Shown here piece by piece: positions 27,486 to 35,880 of a stretch of 64,000 nt of DNA. This DNA comes from Ottowia sp. Lineage in GTDB: Bacteria > Pseudomonadota > Gammaproteobacteria > Burkholderiales > Burkholderiaceae_C. The stretch spans positions 23,195 through 87,194 of the forward strand of contig JALOAS010000001.1 of NCBI GenBank assembly GCA_023228705.1. The letters are read 5' to 3'. Made by a program: the position numbers and the translations under genes. Below the pieces are notes generated by a model that searched no databases, had not been told where the DNA came from, and saw only the letters and a list, made by a program, of their open reading frames with translations. Every line of letters begins with the position of its first letter. The first letter of the stretch is position 1.

Positions 27486-30400
27486 TCAAGAGTTGGGTGG
27501 CGAGACGATTTCTCGCCAATAGCGCCGAATGTTGTCGGTACCGAAGTGGATCTTGATCCCTCCTTCCAGAATGACAGCCCTTCGGTCTCCATTTGATGGT
27601 CTCAGCATCACTGCTTTGCGAGCACCGCCCTTTGTCGGGTCGGCGCTGGTCAAATCGACAATATGGCTTTCCATGATGGTGTCGGAGTTACCGTCAAAAG
27701 GCGCCTGCTTGGTGCCTGACATAAATGGATCCAGAACATAGGCACGACGCAAGGTTGCGGCTGACTGGCATTCGTCTTCGATATTCGTAAGAGTAATCGT
27801 TTGCATAAGGATGCGGTCAAAAATCGGCTGTGGATCATCAATGACCCGTTCGCCGGCAGCGATTGTCAAAGGCAGCCTCCATCCGCGCTTTGTCTTATAG
27901 TCAACGGGAGTTTCTATGAGTTGCCGGTAAACCCCCTCGCCATCGGCGAGGGGCGTAGTGTTTATGGTTTGGGTAACCAAGGTATCCGAGTCATTAATGA
28001 TATCGCTCGCAGTGCCAGGGCCGGTGCCAATGGGAACCTGATCCCACAGACCGTACATGCTGCGTTCTTCAGTATTTGCTTGATCACCAACCGAAAATAG
28101 CCGACCGGTGCCAAACAGAACCATGACGCCACCAGTTGGAAATGCACGAAACGATGGCTTGGCCGTGATGGGCTCCAGCTCGCTATCAGAGTTATTTGCC
28201 ACAAACAGAGGGTTGCCGCCAAATGCAACATCCCAGTCTGATTCAGATTCGGAAGACAGATCAAACTTCCATAAATTGCCACGTAAATCACCCGCATATG
28301 CGGCTACAATACGCTGCTGGCTATCGCGGACCACACCGACGCCGCCCAGTCCGTTCTCTATTTCAACCGAGCCGACCCCAGTATCTATTTTCTTGATCAG
28401 TGCGCCGGTGAGCGCGTTGACGATAAACAGTTGGGCCTTGCCGCTCGGACTCTCGTAGCCGTTGCCAAAAATCGTAACCCAGGTGCCGTCCGGCAGCACA
28501 CCGGTCTCGGGTTTGGTTATCACATAACCCATTTCTGCAAAGCCGCTGGTCTCGTTACTGATTTCCCACAAAATGTCGGAAGCGCTCGGGGCGGACTCAG
28601 CGGCACCCAGCGCGTTGGGTTCATCGCCGTCCGGATCCCAATCAGGTACGGGCATGCGAATCGTATACAGGTACTTGCCGCCTGCGCCACCGAAACCCTG
28701 GATCAGGTTGTGCCAGCGATTATTGGTGAGATCGTAGACATCAGACTCCTGTACGGGGCCGTCCACGAAATAGCGGTGCGTATAGTCCGTGTTCCAAAGC
28801 TGCTGCACGGACCCCAGGACAGAATGCGGAATGTACGCAAAGCTTTCCACCCCGGTGTTGTCGTTGAACAGGTGCAGCATGCCGTCGTTTGCACCGACTG
28901 CCAACTGCGGCTCGCGCAGCTTTTTTGCCCGGAAAAAACGCTCGTAGCTTTCCGCGCCCCAGCCTTGGTCCAAGTCACCGGTTTTGGAAGGGAGATACGT
29001 GTAGAAGGAGTCCACCATCTGATGGATCAGAGTGGGCGTGGAGTGAACAATGTCGCCCAGCGGGTTTTTCACGATCGAGCCGTCTTCCAGCTGCTTTTCA
29101 CGTGCCCGGTGCTCGGTGCCTTCCCCCGTGCTGTCGCCGCGCAGGTAAGCGACCAGCGGTTCGCCGCCACTTGTGGATCCCCACAGCAATTCTTTCATCT
29201 CGTCGCTGAGCGAGCTCCACTGGAATTCTACGCCTTTGTCAGCGGTTGCCATGGGGTTGTAAGTGAAGATCTTTCTGGCGCCCGGGGCAGGCAGATTTTC
29301 GCTTGCGGTCCAGCTGCCCGACTGATCGTCAGCCAGTTTGCCCTCCTCGTCAATCATTTCGGCCTTCACGTCACCGATCCAGGCAGGCGAAGAGAATGAT
29401 GCGGAATACATCTTGGCGTCGTCACCTTCGCCCAAGACGCTGGTTGATACGCCAATGCCGGCTTCGCTGCCTTCCATGGCCTTGATCTCGTCCAAGATGG
29501 AGGTGATGGCTGCTGAGTATTCGGCCGAGTTGCGCGCGCTGAGCGCACGCCCGCGACTGTTGATTGCGGCGTGCCAGAGATCGTCGATCGTTCTGGCATC
29601 GCCGCCCGATGAGCCAGGATTGGGCCAGCTCTTGCTTCCCTTCTTGAGCGCCTCGAAGTCACCCGGGTTGTCGAGGGTTCCGTCCACGCCAAATGCAATG
29701 GTGAAGTTCACCATGTGCTGCCAGAAAGCCGGGTTGCCCGGAATAGCGGTGATATTGTTTTCCAAGTCGGGCCGAAGGTCACGGTTCCAGTAGTACATGG
29801 CTACGTCGGCCAGCGTGTTCGAGGCACCATCCTTGTATGGTGCAACCGGCACATATTTGTATTCCTGCCCGCTGGGCCCCGTAATCTTGTCTCCACTGCT
29901 GTTGTCCACATTTTGCCTCGCAGCCGAGGTGCTGGCCGCGTCTCCATTCCACATGCCATCGGTCATGAGCATGTGGATGGATCTGCGGCAGCTGGAATGG
30001 GGCGTTGAGTCATTTGTACCCGGATTGGCGCCCCAAGGGCCGCGGTTGTCAGTGCGCGAAAAGTATCGCCCCACGTCGTCCATTGCGCGACGCAGCGGTG
30101 TGCCACCGGATGGCTGAGTCTGATCGAACAGCCAATCGTAGAACTCTTCGCGCTTGGCTTCGGAAAAACCGCGCACGCCGCGCTCCAGCGTCCTGGCGTT
30201 GACGCCGTCTATGTTCTTGTTTGTCGTCTGGTTGATACGACCATAGCCGACTCGATAGGTCTCGGGTACGTCGGCAAAAGCCTCGGCAGTTCCTGCAATG
30301 GCGGTCAGTGCACGGGTGCGGTAATAAGTGTACCAGTTAGCAAAGTTTTGAATCTCTTCTTGATAAGTACAGCTGGATCCTAGACAGTCTTCGCGGTTTG

Positions 30401-31130
30401 GCCCCTTTGGATAGTTTTTATCATTTGTTATTTTTACTAATATGAAATCGTCTTTGTCGCTGCCTGTCGTACCTGGTTTGAGAATGTAGTAACGTGCAAT
30501 ATGTGCGGCCTGCGTTCCATCTGTACGGTTAGCGTGCCTGCGGTACCATGTTGCTTCTATTGTCTGGTTCCCCTCCAGATTTTGCGTTTGCGTACTTCCC
30601 GGCAGAATCGGCGCTGCGCTGGGTGGTGCATCGGGGAAGCGCGACCCGTCAGCTTTGAGCCACGGAAGATAATGGACTTGTGGATCGTAATAAGTTGGGT
30701 TGATCGCGTTGCTGCGCAACTGCTTTGGGAGCAACGGATCGATGGGATATGGTGATACATACCCATCTCGCGGATCGTAGACGATGGTGCCATTGCTACT
30801 GTAAACGGGCCCATCGGCTCCGTCGTCATACATCACGATACCGGCGAAATTGCCGCTGGCTTTAGTGACCCGCTCCATGCCAGGGATGCTGGCAATTCCT
30901 CTGGATGTTCCCGGATGCAGACAAAGATCGTCGGGAACGCATTCCCACCACATGGAGCCTGAGTCGTCGAGCGTGAAAACAAGGTTTGGGGGAACCCCGC
31001 CGCCACCGGCTTCCAGAGGTTGTTGCAGCATTTGGGCTGAAGACATGGCGGAAGCCAGCAACAGTCCGGCTGCCAGGCAAGTGGTTCCGATGGCTGTCTT
31101 GAGCTTTTTATGAGTGGACAGGAGTTTCAT
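27486..31130 (-). CDS. pilY1: PilY1/PilC-type pilus tip adhesin
   Basis: About 1214 aa, exported (signal peptide with LAAGLLLASAMSSAQ). The N-terminal part is a von Willebrand A-like domain with a MIDAS motif (TLDDSGSMWW near residue 55; IHMLMTDGMWN near 390). The C-terminal part is the PilC/PilY1 beta-propeller (AVGANDGMLHLFN, AYIPHSVLGSVQQLW, YAGDLRGNLWKFDLS, LFGTGRLFS). In other bacteria this protein caps pili, senses surfaces and binds calcium; here DWDPDGDEPNA is a possible calcium loop. I chose ATG 31130; a TTG at 31136 is also in frame. Codon and base use are clearly more AT-rich than in neighbours, with a marked patch at about 30350-30450. Confidence 0.92.
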   Translation of the reverse strand: MKLLSTHKKLKTAIGTTCLAAGLLLASAMSSAQMLQQPLEAGGGGVPPNLVFTLDDSGSMWWECVPDDLCLHPGTSRGIASIPGMERVTKASGNFAGIVMYDDGADGPVYSSNGTIVYDPRDGYVSPYPIDPLLPKQLRSNAINPTYYDPQVHYLPWLKADGSRFPDAPPSAAPILPGSTQTQNLEGNQTIEATWYRRHANRTDGTQAAHIARYYILKPGTTGSDKDDFILVKITNDKNYPKGPNREDCLGSSCTYQEEIQNFANWYTYYRTRALTAIAGTAEAFADVPETYRVGYGRINQTTNKNIDGVNARTLERGVRGFSEAKREEFYDWLFDQTQPSGGTPLRRAMDDVGRYFSRTDNRGPWGANPGTNDSTPHSSCRRSIHMLMTDGMWNGDAASTSAARQNVDNSSGDKITGPSGQEYKYVPVAPYKDGASNTLADVAMYYWNRDLRPDLENNITAIPGNPAFWQHMVNFTIAFGVDGTLDNPGDFEALKKGSKSWPNPGSSGGDARTIDDLWHAAINSRGRALSARNSAEYSAAITSILDEIKAMEGSEAGIGVSTSVLGEGDDAKMYSASFSSPAWIGDVKAEMIDEEGKLADDQSGSWTASENLPAPGARKIFTYNPMATADKGVEFQWSSLSDEMKELLWGSTSGGEPLVAYLRGDSTGEGTEHRAREKQLEDGSIVKNPLGDIVHSTPTLIHQMVDSFYTYLPSKTGDLDQGWGAESYERFFRAKKLREPQLAVGANDGMLHLFNDNTGVESFAYIPHSVLGSVQQLWNTDYTHRYFVDGPVQESDVYDLTNNRWHNLIQGFGGAGGKYLYTIRMPVPDWDPDGDEPNALGAAESAPSASDILWEISNETSGFAEMGYVITKPETGVLPDGTWVTIFGNGYESPSGKAQLFIVNALTGALIKKIDTGVGSVEIENGLGGVGVVRDSQQRIVAAYAGDLRGNLWKFDLSSESESDWDVAFGGNPLFVANNSDSELEPITAKPSFRAFPTGGVMVLFGTGRLFSVGDQANTEERSMYGLWDQVPIGTGPGTASDIINDSDTLVTQTINTTPLADGEGVYRQLIETPVDYKTKRGWRLPLTIAAGERVIDDPQPIFDRILMQTITLTNIEDECQSAATLRRAYVLDPFMSGTKQAPFDGNSDTIMESHIVDLTSADPTKGGARKAVMLRPSNGDRRAVILEGGIKIHFGTDNIRRYWREIVSPPNS

Positions 31131-31143
31131 GAACAACTCTCAA

Positions 31144-31815
31144 TTACAGGATCAGGAACGACTGCAACCATGATTCACCACCTGACTTCGCCCGGTTGGT
31201 GCTGTCGTCGCGTTCGTAGTCGGCCGTGAAGCCCACTGCAGTGATTTGATAGACATACAGGGTTGCGATGGCCTCGCGCGGCTCGCCAGGCGCTGGTGGC
31301 AGCTTGAAGCGCTCGACCATGCAGCGCGGCGCCACCGGCAACGCACGCATGCCGCTTGCAGCGAGCTTGTCCGCCGGTATTTCCACGAAGGCTGTGGTCG
31401 TGGCCGTGGGACCGTCACCGGCTTCTTCATCACCGTTGTCGCCACCGTCGCCATCTCCTTCACCCTCCGGTTCGGCTCCGGTCGAGCTGAACCAGTTGGC
31501 GCGGGTTTGCCAATGGCCGGGCAGGGAGCCGGCCGCAAGCGTGACTGGCAGTTCAACGACCTGGCTCGCAGGCATGGCCCCCCGGCGCACTTCATCCTCG
31601 CAATAGCGCAGCGCGGTTTCAGCGGCCTGGGTTGCAACCGTATTGGCTCGTATGTTTTTGGAGACCTGTTCTCCAATAATGCTACCTCGCATGGCATACA
31701 GACCGGCCAGCGAGATGACGACGACAAACACCAGAGCCAGAACCAGGACGATGCCGCGCTGCTGCCGTTGCAAGTGGGGTGGATTGCGGATTTCCATGTC
31801 GTGAGGCCGAGTCAT
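31144..31815 (-). CDS. pilX: Minor pilin assembly protein PilX
   Basis: A 223-aa protein with the PilX N-terminal pattern: QQRGIVLVLALVFVVVISLAGLYAMR, an N-terminal helix after a short cationic leader with no Glu at position 5, as usual for PilX. It then reads AAETALRYCEDEVRRG. The C-terminal domain carries an unusual acidic glycine-rich insertion at about residues 113-135 (EGEGDGDGGDNGDEEAGDG). The ATG overlaps the pilW stop by four bases. It is predicted to sit in the minor-pilin priming complex with FimT, PilV, PilW and PilE, carrying PilY1. Confidence 0.88.
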   Translation of the reverse strand: MTRPHDMEIRNPPHLQRQQRGIVLVLALVFVVVISLAGLYAMRGSIIGEQVSKNIRANTVATQAAETALRYCEDEVRRGAMPASQVVELPVTLAAGSLPGHWQTRANWFSSTGAEPEGEGDGDGGDNGDEEAGDGPTATTTAFVEIPADKLAASGMRALPVAPRCMVERFKLPPAPGEPREAIATLYVYQITAVGFTADYERDDSTNRAKSGGESWLQSFLIL

Positions 31816-32738
31816 GGTTGAAGGAAATCGCTGGCGTTGCGAAGTGCGTACACGGAAGTGAATGCGCGGCGGGCCAGCCCGTCGGCGGAAGTTGCCGTGT
31901 TGCCGTCGCAGTCGATGTAGCTGTTGCTGCCCGATTGATCGCGGTTCTGGCTGCGCATGACCAAGCAGATGCGCACGTTGACGACGCGAGACCAGTCGCG
32001 GTCCACGGTACCGCCCAAGGCATCGATTTCGGCAGCCGTGACGTACCGCACCACGTCGCGCCTGACCTGGCTGGCACTGGTGATACCGTAGCGCATCTGG
32101 ATGTCTTCGACGAACTGAACCAGAGGCTGTGCAGCAAAAGTGGCGCTGCCATTGCCGCCGCAGCTCAACTCAGGCGTACCACTGGAGCCGCCTGAGCTGG
32201 CGGCAAAACGCGATTCGACCAGATGGTAGGGGCCAAGCACCGAGGTGAGGGTGTCAGTGACCTCCCGATTGAGACAGTCGCTGGGATTGTCATTGATCGC
32301 GACGGTATTGACCACGTCGCCTTCAAAGCGAATCGCAACGGCAGCGGGCTTGTCCGTATCGCCCGCACAAGTGAGGTTTTCAAAGGCAACAGCGGGATTG
32401 GCGAAGCCGTGGTCGCATCCGCGTACAGCCGCACCGGTAAAGGCACGGTCTGGAGCGGTCAGCTTGACACCGTCGATAATGGGTCCGCCCGGAAGCGTCA
32501 GCGCACGCGGCCTGCTGAAGCCGGCCATGCGCAAGTCGTCTCCGATGAGCTTGAAGGCAATCGCCGCATCCTCGCTCATGCGGTTGACCGAGACGGATTG
32601 ACGCGTGGTACTCGACGTGCCGAGATAAACGGTGCCGAGCGCCAGCATGATGACCAAGCCGATGGCGAGTGCGATCAGCAGCTCAAGCAGGGTACGTCCA
32701 CGCTGGTGCATGGCGGTTGGAGCAGTCATGGATTTCAT
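31812..32738 (-). CDS. pilW: Minor pilin PilW
   Basis: A 308-aa pseudopilin-like protein. The leader ends QRG and is followed by RTLLELLIALAIGLVIMLALG with Glu at position 5. The rest fits PilW: GTSSTTRQSVSVNRMSEDAAIAFKLIGDDLRMAGF, a long cysteine-containing C-terminal domain and a YVTAAEID segment. I chose ATG 32738 because it forms an ATGA overlap with the pilV stop; an ATG at 32762 would add eight residues. It is downstream-coupled to pilX by a second four-base overlap. Confidence 0.9.
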   Translation of the reverse strand: MKSMTAPTAMHQRGRTLLELLIALAIGLVIMLALGTVYLGTSSTTRQSVSVNRMSEDAAIAFKLIGDDLRMAGFSRPRALTLPGGPIIDGVKLTAPDRAFTGAAVRGCDHGFANPAVAFENLTCAGDTDKPAAVAIRFEGDVVNTVAINDNPSDCLNREVTDTLTSVLGPYHLVESRFAASSGGSSGTPELSCGGNGSATFAAQPLVQFVEDIQMRYGITSASQVRRDVVRYVTAAEIDALGGTVDRDWSRVVNVRICLVMRSQNRDQSGSNSYIDCDGNTATSADGLARRAFTSVYALRNASDFLQP

Positions 32739-33304
32739 AAGCTGACCCTGTAGTACATGCACACCGGCGGGTCACCGTCGTAGGATTCGCCTATGGCGTC
32801 GTCCGGGCAGGCATTGCCACCGGTCCCTGCCACCGAGAGCGTAGAGTCTTCGTCGAGCGTGAGGTCTGGCTCCTGCCAGATGATCCAGATGTCCATCGAC
32901 AGGCCGTCGCGATCCACATAGGCACCACCGGCCGGCAGTCGTCGGCGGAGGTTGTTGATCCACTCCGCCTTGTCTATGCTGGCAATCTGTGCCGGGGTGC
33001 AGTCGTTGTTGTCGCAGCCGGGAACTGGGACAGCACTGGTGGCACCGGTGTATGGGGCGCTTTTCATCTCGTAATCACCGTTGCGGACGGCTGCAATGTT
33101 GCCGCGCATGCTTTCGGCGTATTCATTCACCAACTGCAGGGCGGTACTCTGGAACTGAGCCAGCTTCGCAGTCTTGAGCGAAGCGGCTGTCAGGCCGGCA
33201 ATCCCGAGCATGCCGAATGACATGATCAGGATCGCGATCAGCACTTCGAGCAGCGAAGCGCCACACTGCGCCTGCCTGGGTGACGGGGGATAGCGGATCA
33301 TCAT
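32735..33304 (-). CDS. pilV: Minor pilin PilV
   Basis: A 189-aa type IV minor pilin. The leader ends QCG and is followed by ASLLEVLIAILIMSFGMLGIAGL with Glu at position 5. The continuation TAASLKTAKLAQFQSTALQLVNEYAESMRGN is the PilV pattern. Cysteine pairs (GCDNNDC and ACPDD/VCMYY) are likely disulfides. The start may be 33304 or the next ATG at 33301. It lies seven bases after fimT. Confidence 0.9.
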   Translation of the reverse strand: MMIRYPPSPRQAQCGASLLEVLIAILIMSFGMLGIAGLTAASLKTAKLAQFQSTALQLVNEYAESMRGNIAAVRNGDYEMKSAPYTGATSAVPVPGCDNNDCTPAQIASIDKAEWINNLRRRLPAGGAYVDRDGLSMDIWIIWQEPDLTLDEDSTLSVAGTGGNACPDDAIGESYDGDPPVCMYYRVSL

Positions 33305-33311
33305 GTCAAAG

Positions 33312-33896
33312 TCAGCTACAGGTATCGGTTGAGTTGTCGATCAGACGTACACGTCCGGTAATCGAGACGCAAACACGGCGCATCTGAGCGGTATTCTTGG
33401 ATACCGAATCGAAGGTGAACGAGGAAACGCCGCTGCTTGCGATTCCCGAGTTGCGGAACTGGATGCGTTTGTACTGGCTCTGTTGAATTCCACCGCTATC
33501 CTTGAACGGGCCTTGCACACGCAGCAGCACATCGCCTTCGCCTGGATCAAAATTGCTGGTGGAGTCATGGGTCATGAAGACGATCCACCCGCTTTTCCAG
33601 TCTCCCGTGGTGGCGCAGGACAGGTCTTGCTCGTCTGCCGTATCGGCGTTTTCACTACGACACAGGACGACCGAGGCATTGCGCTTGATGGCTTCTGACC
33701 GGGCCAGAGTCACGCTTCCAATGAAGGTGTTGACCTGAGATGCAATTGCATTGCGCTCCATCAGGAACCGCAACGACGGCATGCCGATTAGTATCAAGAT
33801 GGCTGTGATCGCGATCACTACCATCATTTCTATCAGTGTGAACCCGCGGGCGTCGTCGCGACGGGAGGCTTGCGGTTCTGTGGCTGCAGGGCACAT
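33312..33896 (-). CDS. fimT: GspH/FimT family minor pilin
   Basis: A 194-aa pseudopilin. Its leader ends DARG and is followed by FTLIEMMVVIAITAILILIGMPSL with Glu at position 5. The GspH-type domain shows LARSEAIKRNASVVLC, WKSGWIVF and RVCVSITGRVRLI near the C-terminus. I chose ATG 33896 (MCPAATEPQ); the longer frame upstream has no pilin character. It is the first gene of the minor-pilin operon and starts 152 bases after the hemA stop, so the pilus promoter is probably in that gap. I see no convincing sigma-54 promoter there. Confidence 0.88.
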   Translation of the reverse strand: MCPAATEPQASRRDDARGFTLIEMMVVIAITAILILIGMPSLRFLMERNAIASQVNTFIGSVTLARSEAIKRNASVVLCRSENADTADEQDLSCATTGDWKSGWIVFMTHDSTSNFDPGEGDVLLRVQGPFKDSGGIQQSQYKRIQFRNSGIASSGVSSFTFDSVSKNTAQMRRVCVSITGRVRLIDNSTDTCS

Positions 33897-34048
33897 GGCC
33901 GCATCATGCCCGTCAAACGTGTCGACGTGTAAAAGAATCGACGAACGGTGTCTGAAATGTGACGAGCGGAATTCTTTGACCGGCACCGCGGTGCTGCACG
34001 GCCCGGCTGGAGAATCCGCCTGCCGCGAACAAACTGGCGGCTGGCGAA

Positions 34049-35326
34049 CTACCGGCGGATCTCGTCGCGCAAGAACATCCGCGCCACGTTTTGCATGGTG
34101 TCTTGGCGCGCGCCTGGGGCTGCGGTGTTGAGCTCCACCCGGGCCCCGTGCAGCATTTTCTGAGACATGCCGCGCGCCAGCGCCTGCAGGACGGCGTCCA
34201 CGTCTTCGCCGCGGGCCAGGCGGCGGCGGGCGCGGGCCAGTTCTATGGCCTGCCACTGGTCGGCCTGGGCGTTGAGTTCCTGAATCAGGGGGACGACGCC
34301 GTGGCTGGAGTCACGCTGCTCCAGCCAGTGCATGAAGCTTTGCACGCCGGCGTCGACGATGGCTTCGGCCTGGGAGACGGCCGCTTCGCGGCTGGCGTGG
34401 CCCTTCTTGACGATTCCGGCCAGGTCGTCCACCGTGTAGAGGTAGACGTCGTTCAGCTGCGCAACCTCGGGCTCGATGTCGCGGGGGACGGCCAGGTCCA
34501 CCATGAAGATGGGACGGTGGCGGCGCTTCTTGACGGCGCTCCGGATCGCGCCCAGGCCAATGATGGGCAGCGCGCTGGCGGTGCTGCTGATGATGGCGTC
34601 GAACTCGTGCAGGTGCGCGGGCAGATCGGCCAGGCGCATGGCCTCGGCGCCCAGGCCGCTGGCAAGGTGCTCGCTGCGCGCCAGCGTGCGGTTGGCAATC
34701 GTCATGGATTTGGGATTGCGTGCCGCAAAGTGGGTGGCTGCCAGCGCGATCATTTCTCCCGCGCCGATGAAGAGCACGCGCAGCTGGCCCAGGTCCTCGA
34801 ACAGCTGGCTGGCCAGTTCAACCGCGGCAGCCGCCATGCTGATCGAGTGCGCGCCTATTTCGGTGGAACTGCGCACCTGCTTGGCCACCGAGAAGCTGCG
34901 CTGGAACAGCTGGTTGAGCGTGGTCCCCAGCGCACCGGCGTCTTGCGCGACCTGTATGGCGCGCTTGAGCTGGCCCAGGATCTGGGCCTCGCCCAGGACC
35001 ATGCTGTCCAGGCCGCTGGCAACACGAAACGCGTGGCGCGCAGCCTGGTCGTCCTGCATGACGTAGCTGTGCTGGCGCAGCGCATCGGCCGGCACGTTGC
35101 CAGCCTGCGCCAGCCAGCCCAGCGTGTGGTCGACCTGCACGGTGTCCGAGGCACAGTAGACTTCGGTACGGTTGCAGGTGGACAGGATGGCCGCCTCGGG
35201 ATGCTGCGGGTGGCCTTCCCGCAGGCCGGCGAGTGCCGGGGTGATCTGGTCCAGGGCAAATGCAAAGCGACCGCGCAGGTCAACTGGTGCGGTATTGTGG
35301 TTGAGGCCCAATGCCCAGACGGTCAT
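34049..35326 (-). CDS. hemA: Glutamyl-tRNA reductase
   Basis: A 425-aa enzyme that reduces glutamyl-tRNA(Glu) to glutamate-1-semialdehyde, the first committed step of tetrapyrrole synthesis. The catalytic cysteine is in [12 protein letters not shown] near residue 50. [35 protein letters not shown], the NADPH Rossmann segment [16 protein letters not shown] and a C-terminal dimerisation helix are all present. No Shine-Dalgarno is visible; a perfect TATAAT lies eight bases before the ATG (see findings). The gene normally followed by prfA is here followed by the minor-pilin operon. Confidence 0.97.
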   Translation of the reverse strand: MTVWALGLNHNTAPVDLRGRFAFALDQITPALAGLREGHPQHPEAAILSTCNRTEVYCASDTVQVDHTLGWLAQAGNVPADALRQHSYVMQDDQAARHAFRVASGLDSMVLGEAQILGQLKRAIQVAQDAGALGTTLNQLFQRSFSVAKQVRSSTEIGAHSISMAAAAVELASQLFEDLGQLRVLFIGAGEMIALAATHFAARNPKSMTIANRTLARSEHLASGLGAEAMRLADLPAHLHEFDAIISSTASALPIIGLGAIRSAVKKRRHRPIFMVDLAVPRDIEPEVAQLNDVYLYTVDDLAGIVKKGHASREAAVSQAEAIVDAGVQSFMHWLEQRDSSHGVVPLIQELNAQADQWQAIELARARRRLARGEDVDAVLQALARGMSQKMLHGARVELNTAAPGARQDTMQNVARMFLRDEIRR

Positions 35327-35334
35327 GACGCGTC

Positions 35335-35340
35335 ATTATA
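35335..35340 (-). promoter_or_regulatory. Candidate -10 element of hemA, very close to ATG
   Basis: TATAAT on the minus strand at 35340-35335, with eight bases to the hemA ATG at 35326. If used, the start of transcription would fall at or next to the start codon, giving a leaderless mRNA. The -35 region at a 16-18 base spacing (GCAACA or CAGCAA) is weak. Confidence 0.4.
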
Positions 35341-35409
35341 GATAGTAGATAGAATTTGTTGCTGGCTTTGGAAGCACCCTGTGTTTGTGCGGGCGCGCAT
35401 TGATCAAAA

Positions 35410-35697
35410 ATGACTTGGGGCGATCTGTTTTGGCATCTGGCCGGCTTTCTGGCGCCGGCGCTGGTGCTGGCGCCGGCCATGGTCCTGGCGTGCCGGCTGC
35501 TGGGCTGGCGGCCGGCGCTGAAGCTGGGCTGGATGGCGCAGGTGGGCGTCAACTTTGCGGCCTGCGTCCTGGTGCTGGCCTTTGGCCTGGCGTTGACGGG
35601 CGAAGACGGCCGCATCGCGACATACACCGTGCTGGTCATGGTCAGCGCCGGATGCCAGTGGTTGCTGACGCGGCCGGGCAAACGCAAGAAGTCGTGA
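35410..35697 (+). CDS. Small inner-membrane protein, function unknown
   Basis: A 95-aa protein with about three hydrophobic segments (FLAPALVLAPAMVLACRLLG, VGVNFAACVLVLAFGLALTG, TYTVLVMVSAGCQWLL) and a short basic C-terminal tail (RPGKRKKS). It looks like a real conserved small membrane protein, but I do not recognise a named family. It starts 83 bases from hemA on the opposite strand and lies upstream of the pyruvate carboxylase gene. No clear ribosome-binding site is visible. Confidence 0.65.
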   Translation: MTWGDLFWHLAGFLAPALVLAPAMVLACRLLGWRPALKLGWMAQVGVNFAACVLVLAFGLALTGEDGRIATYTVLVMVSAGCQWLLTRPGKRKKS

Positions 35698-35880
35698 TGC
35701 AGGCCGCCGGCAGCCCTGGGCGATGCGGGCCGGTCGCGCTGATGCGGTGCCAGCATGCGGGGCGCCAGGGGACTGGATCAAACGGGATTTTTCCCGATGT
35801 CTTTCCGTGCGGCTGCCGCCGGGAACCGTTTTTCACGCGCTGCGCTTGCCGCGGGGCGCGCCATTTCTGAGGACGCATTG

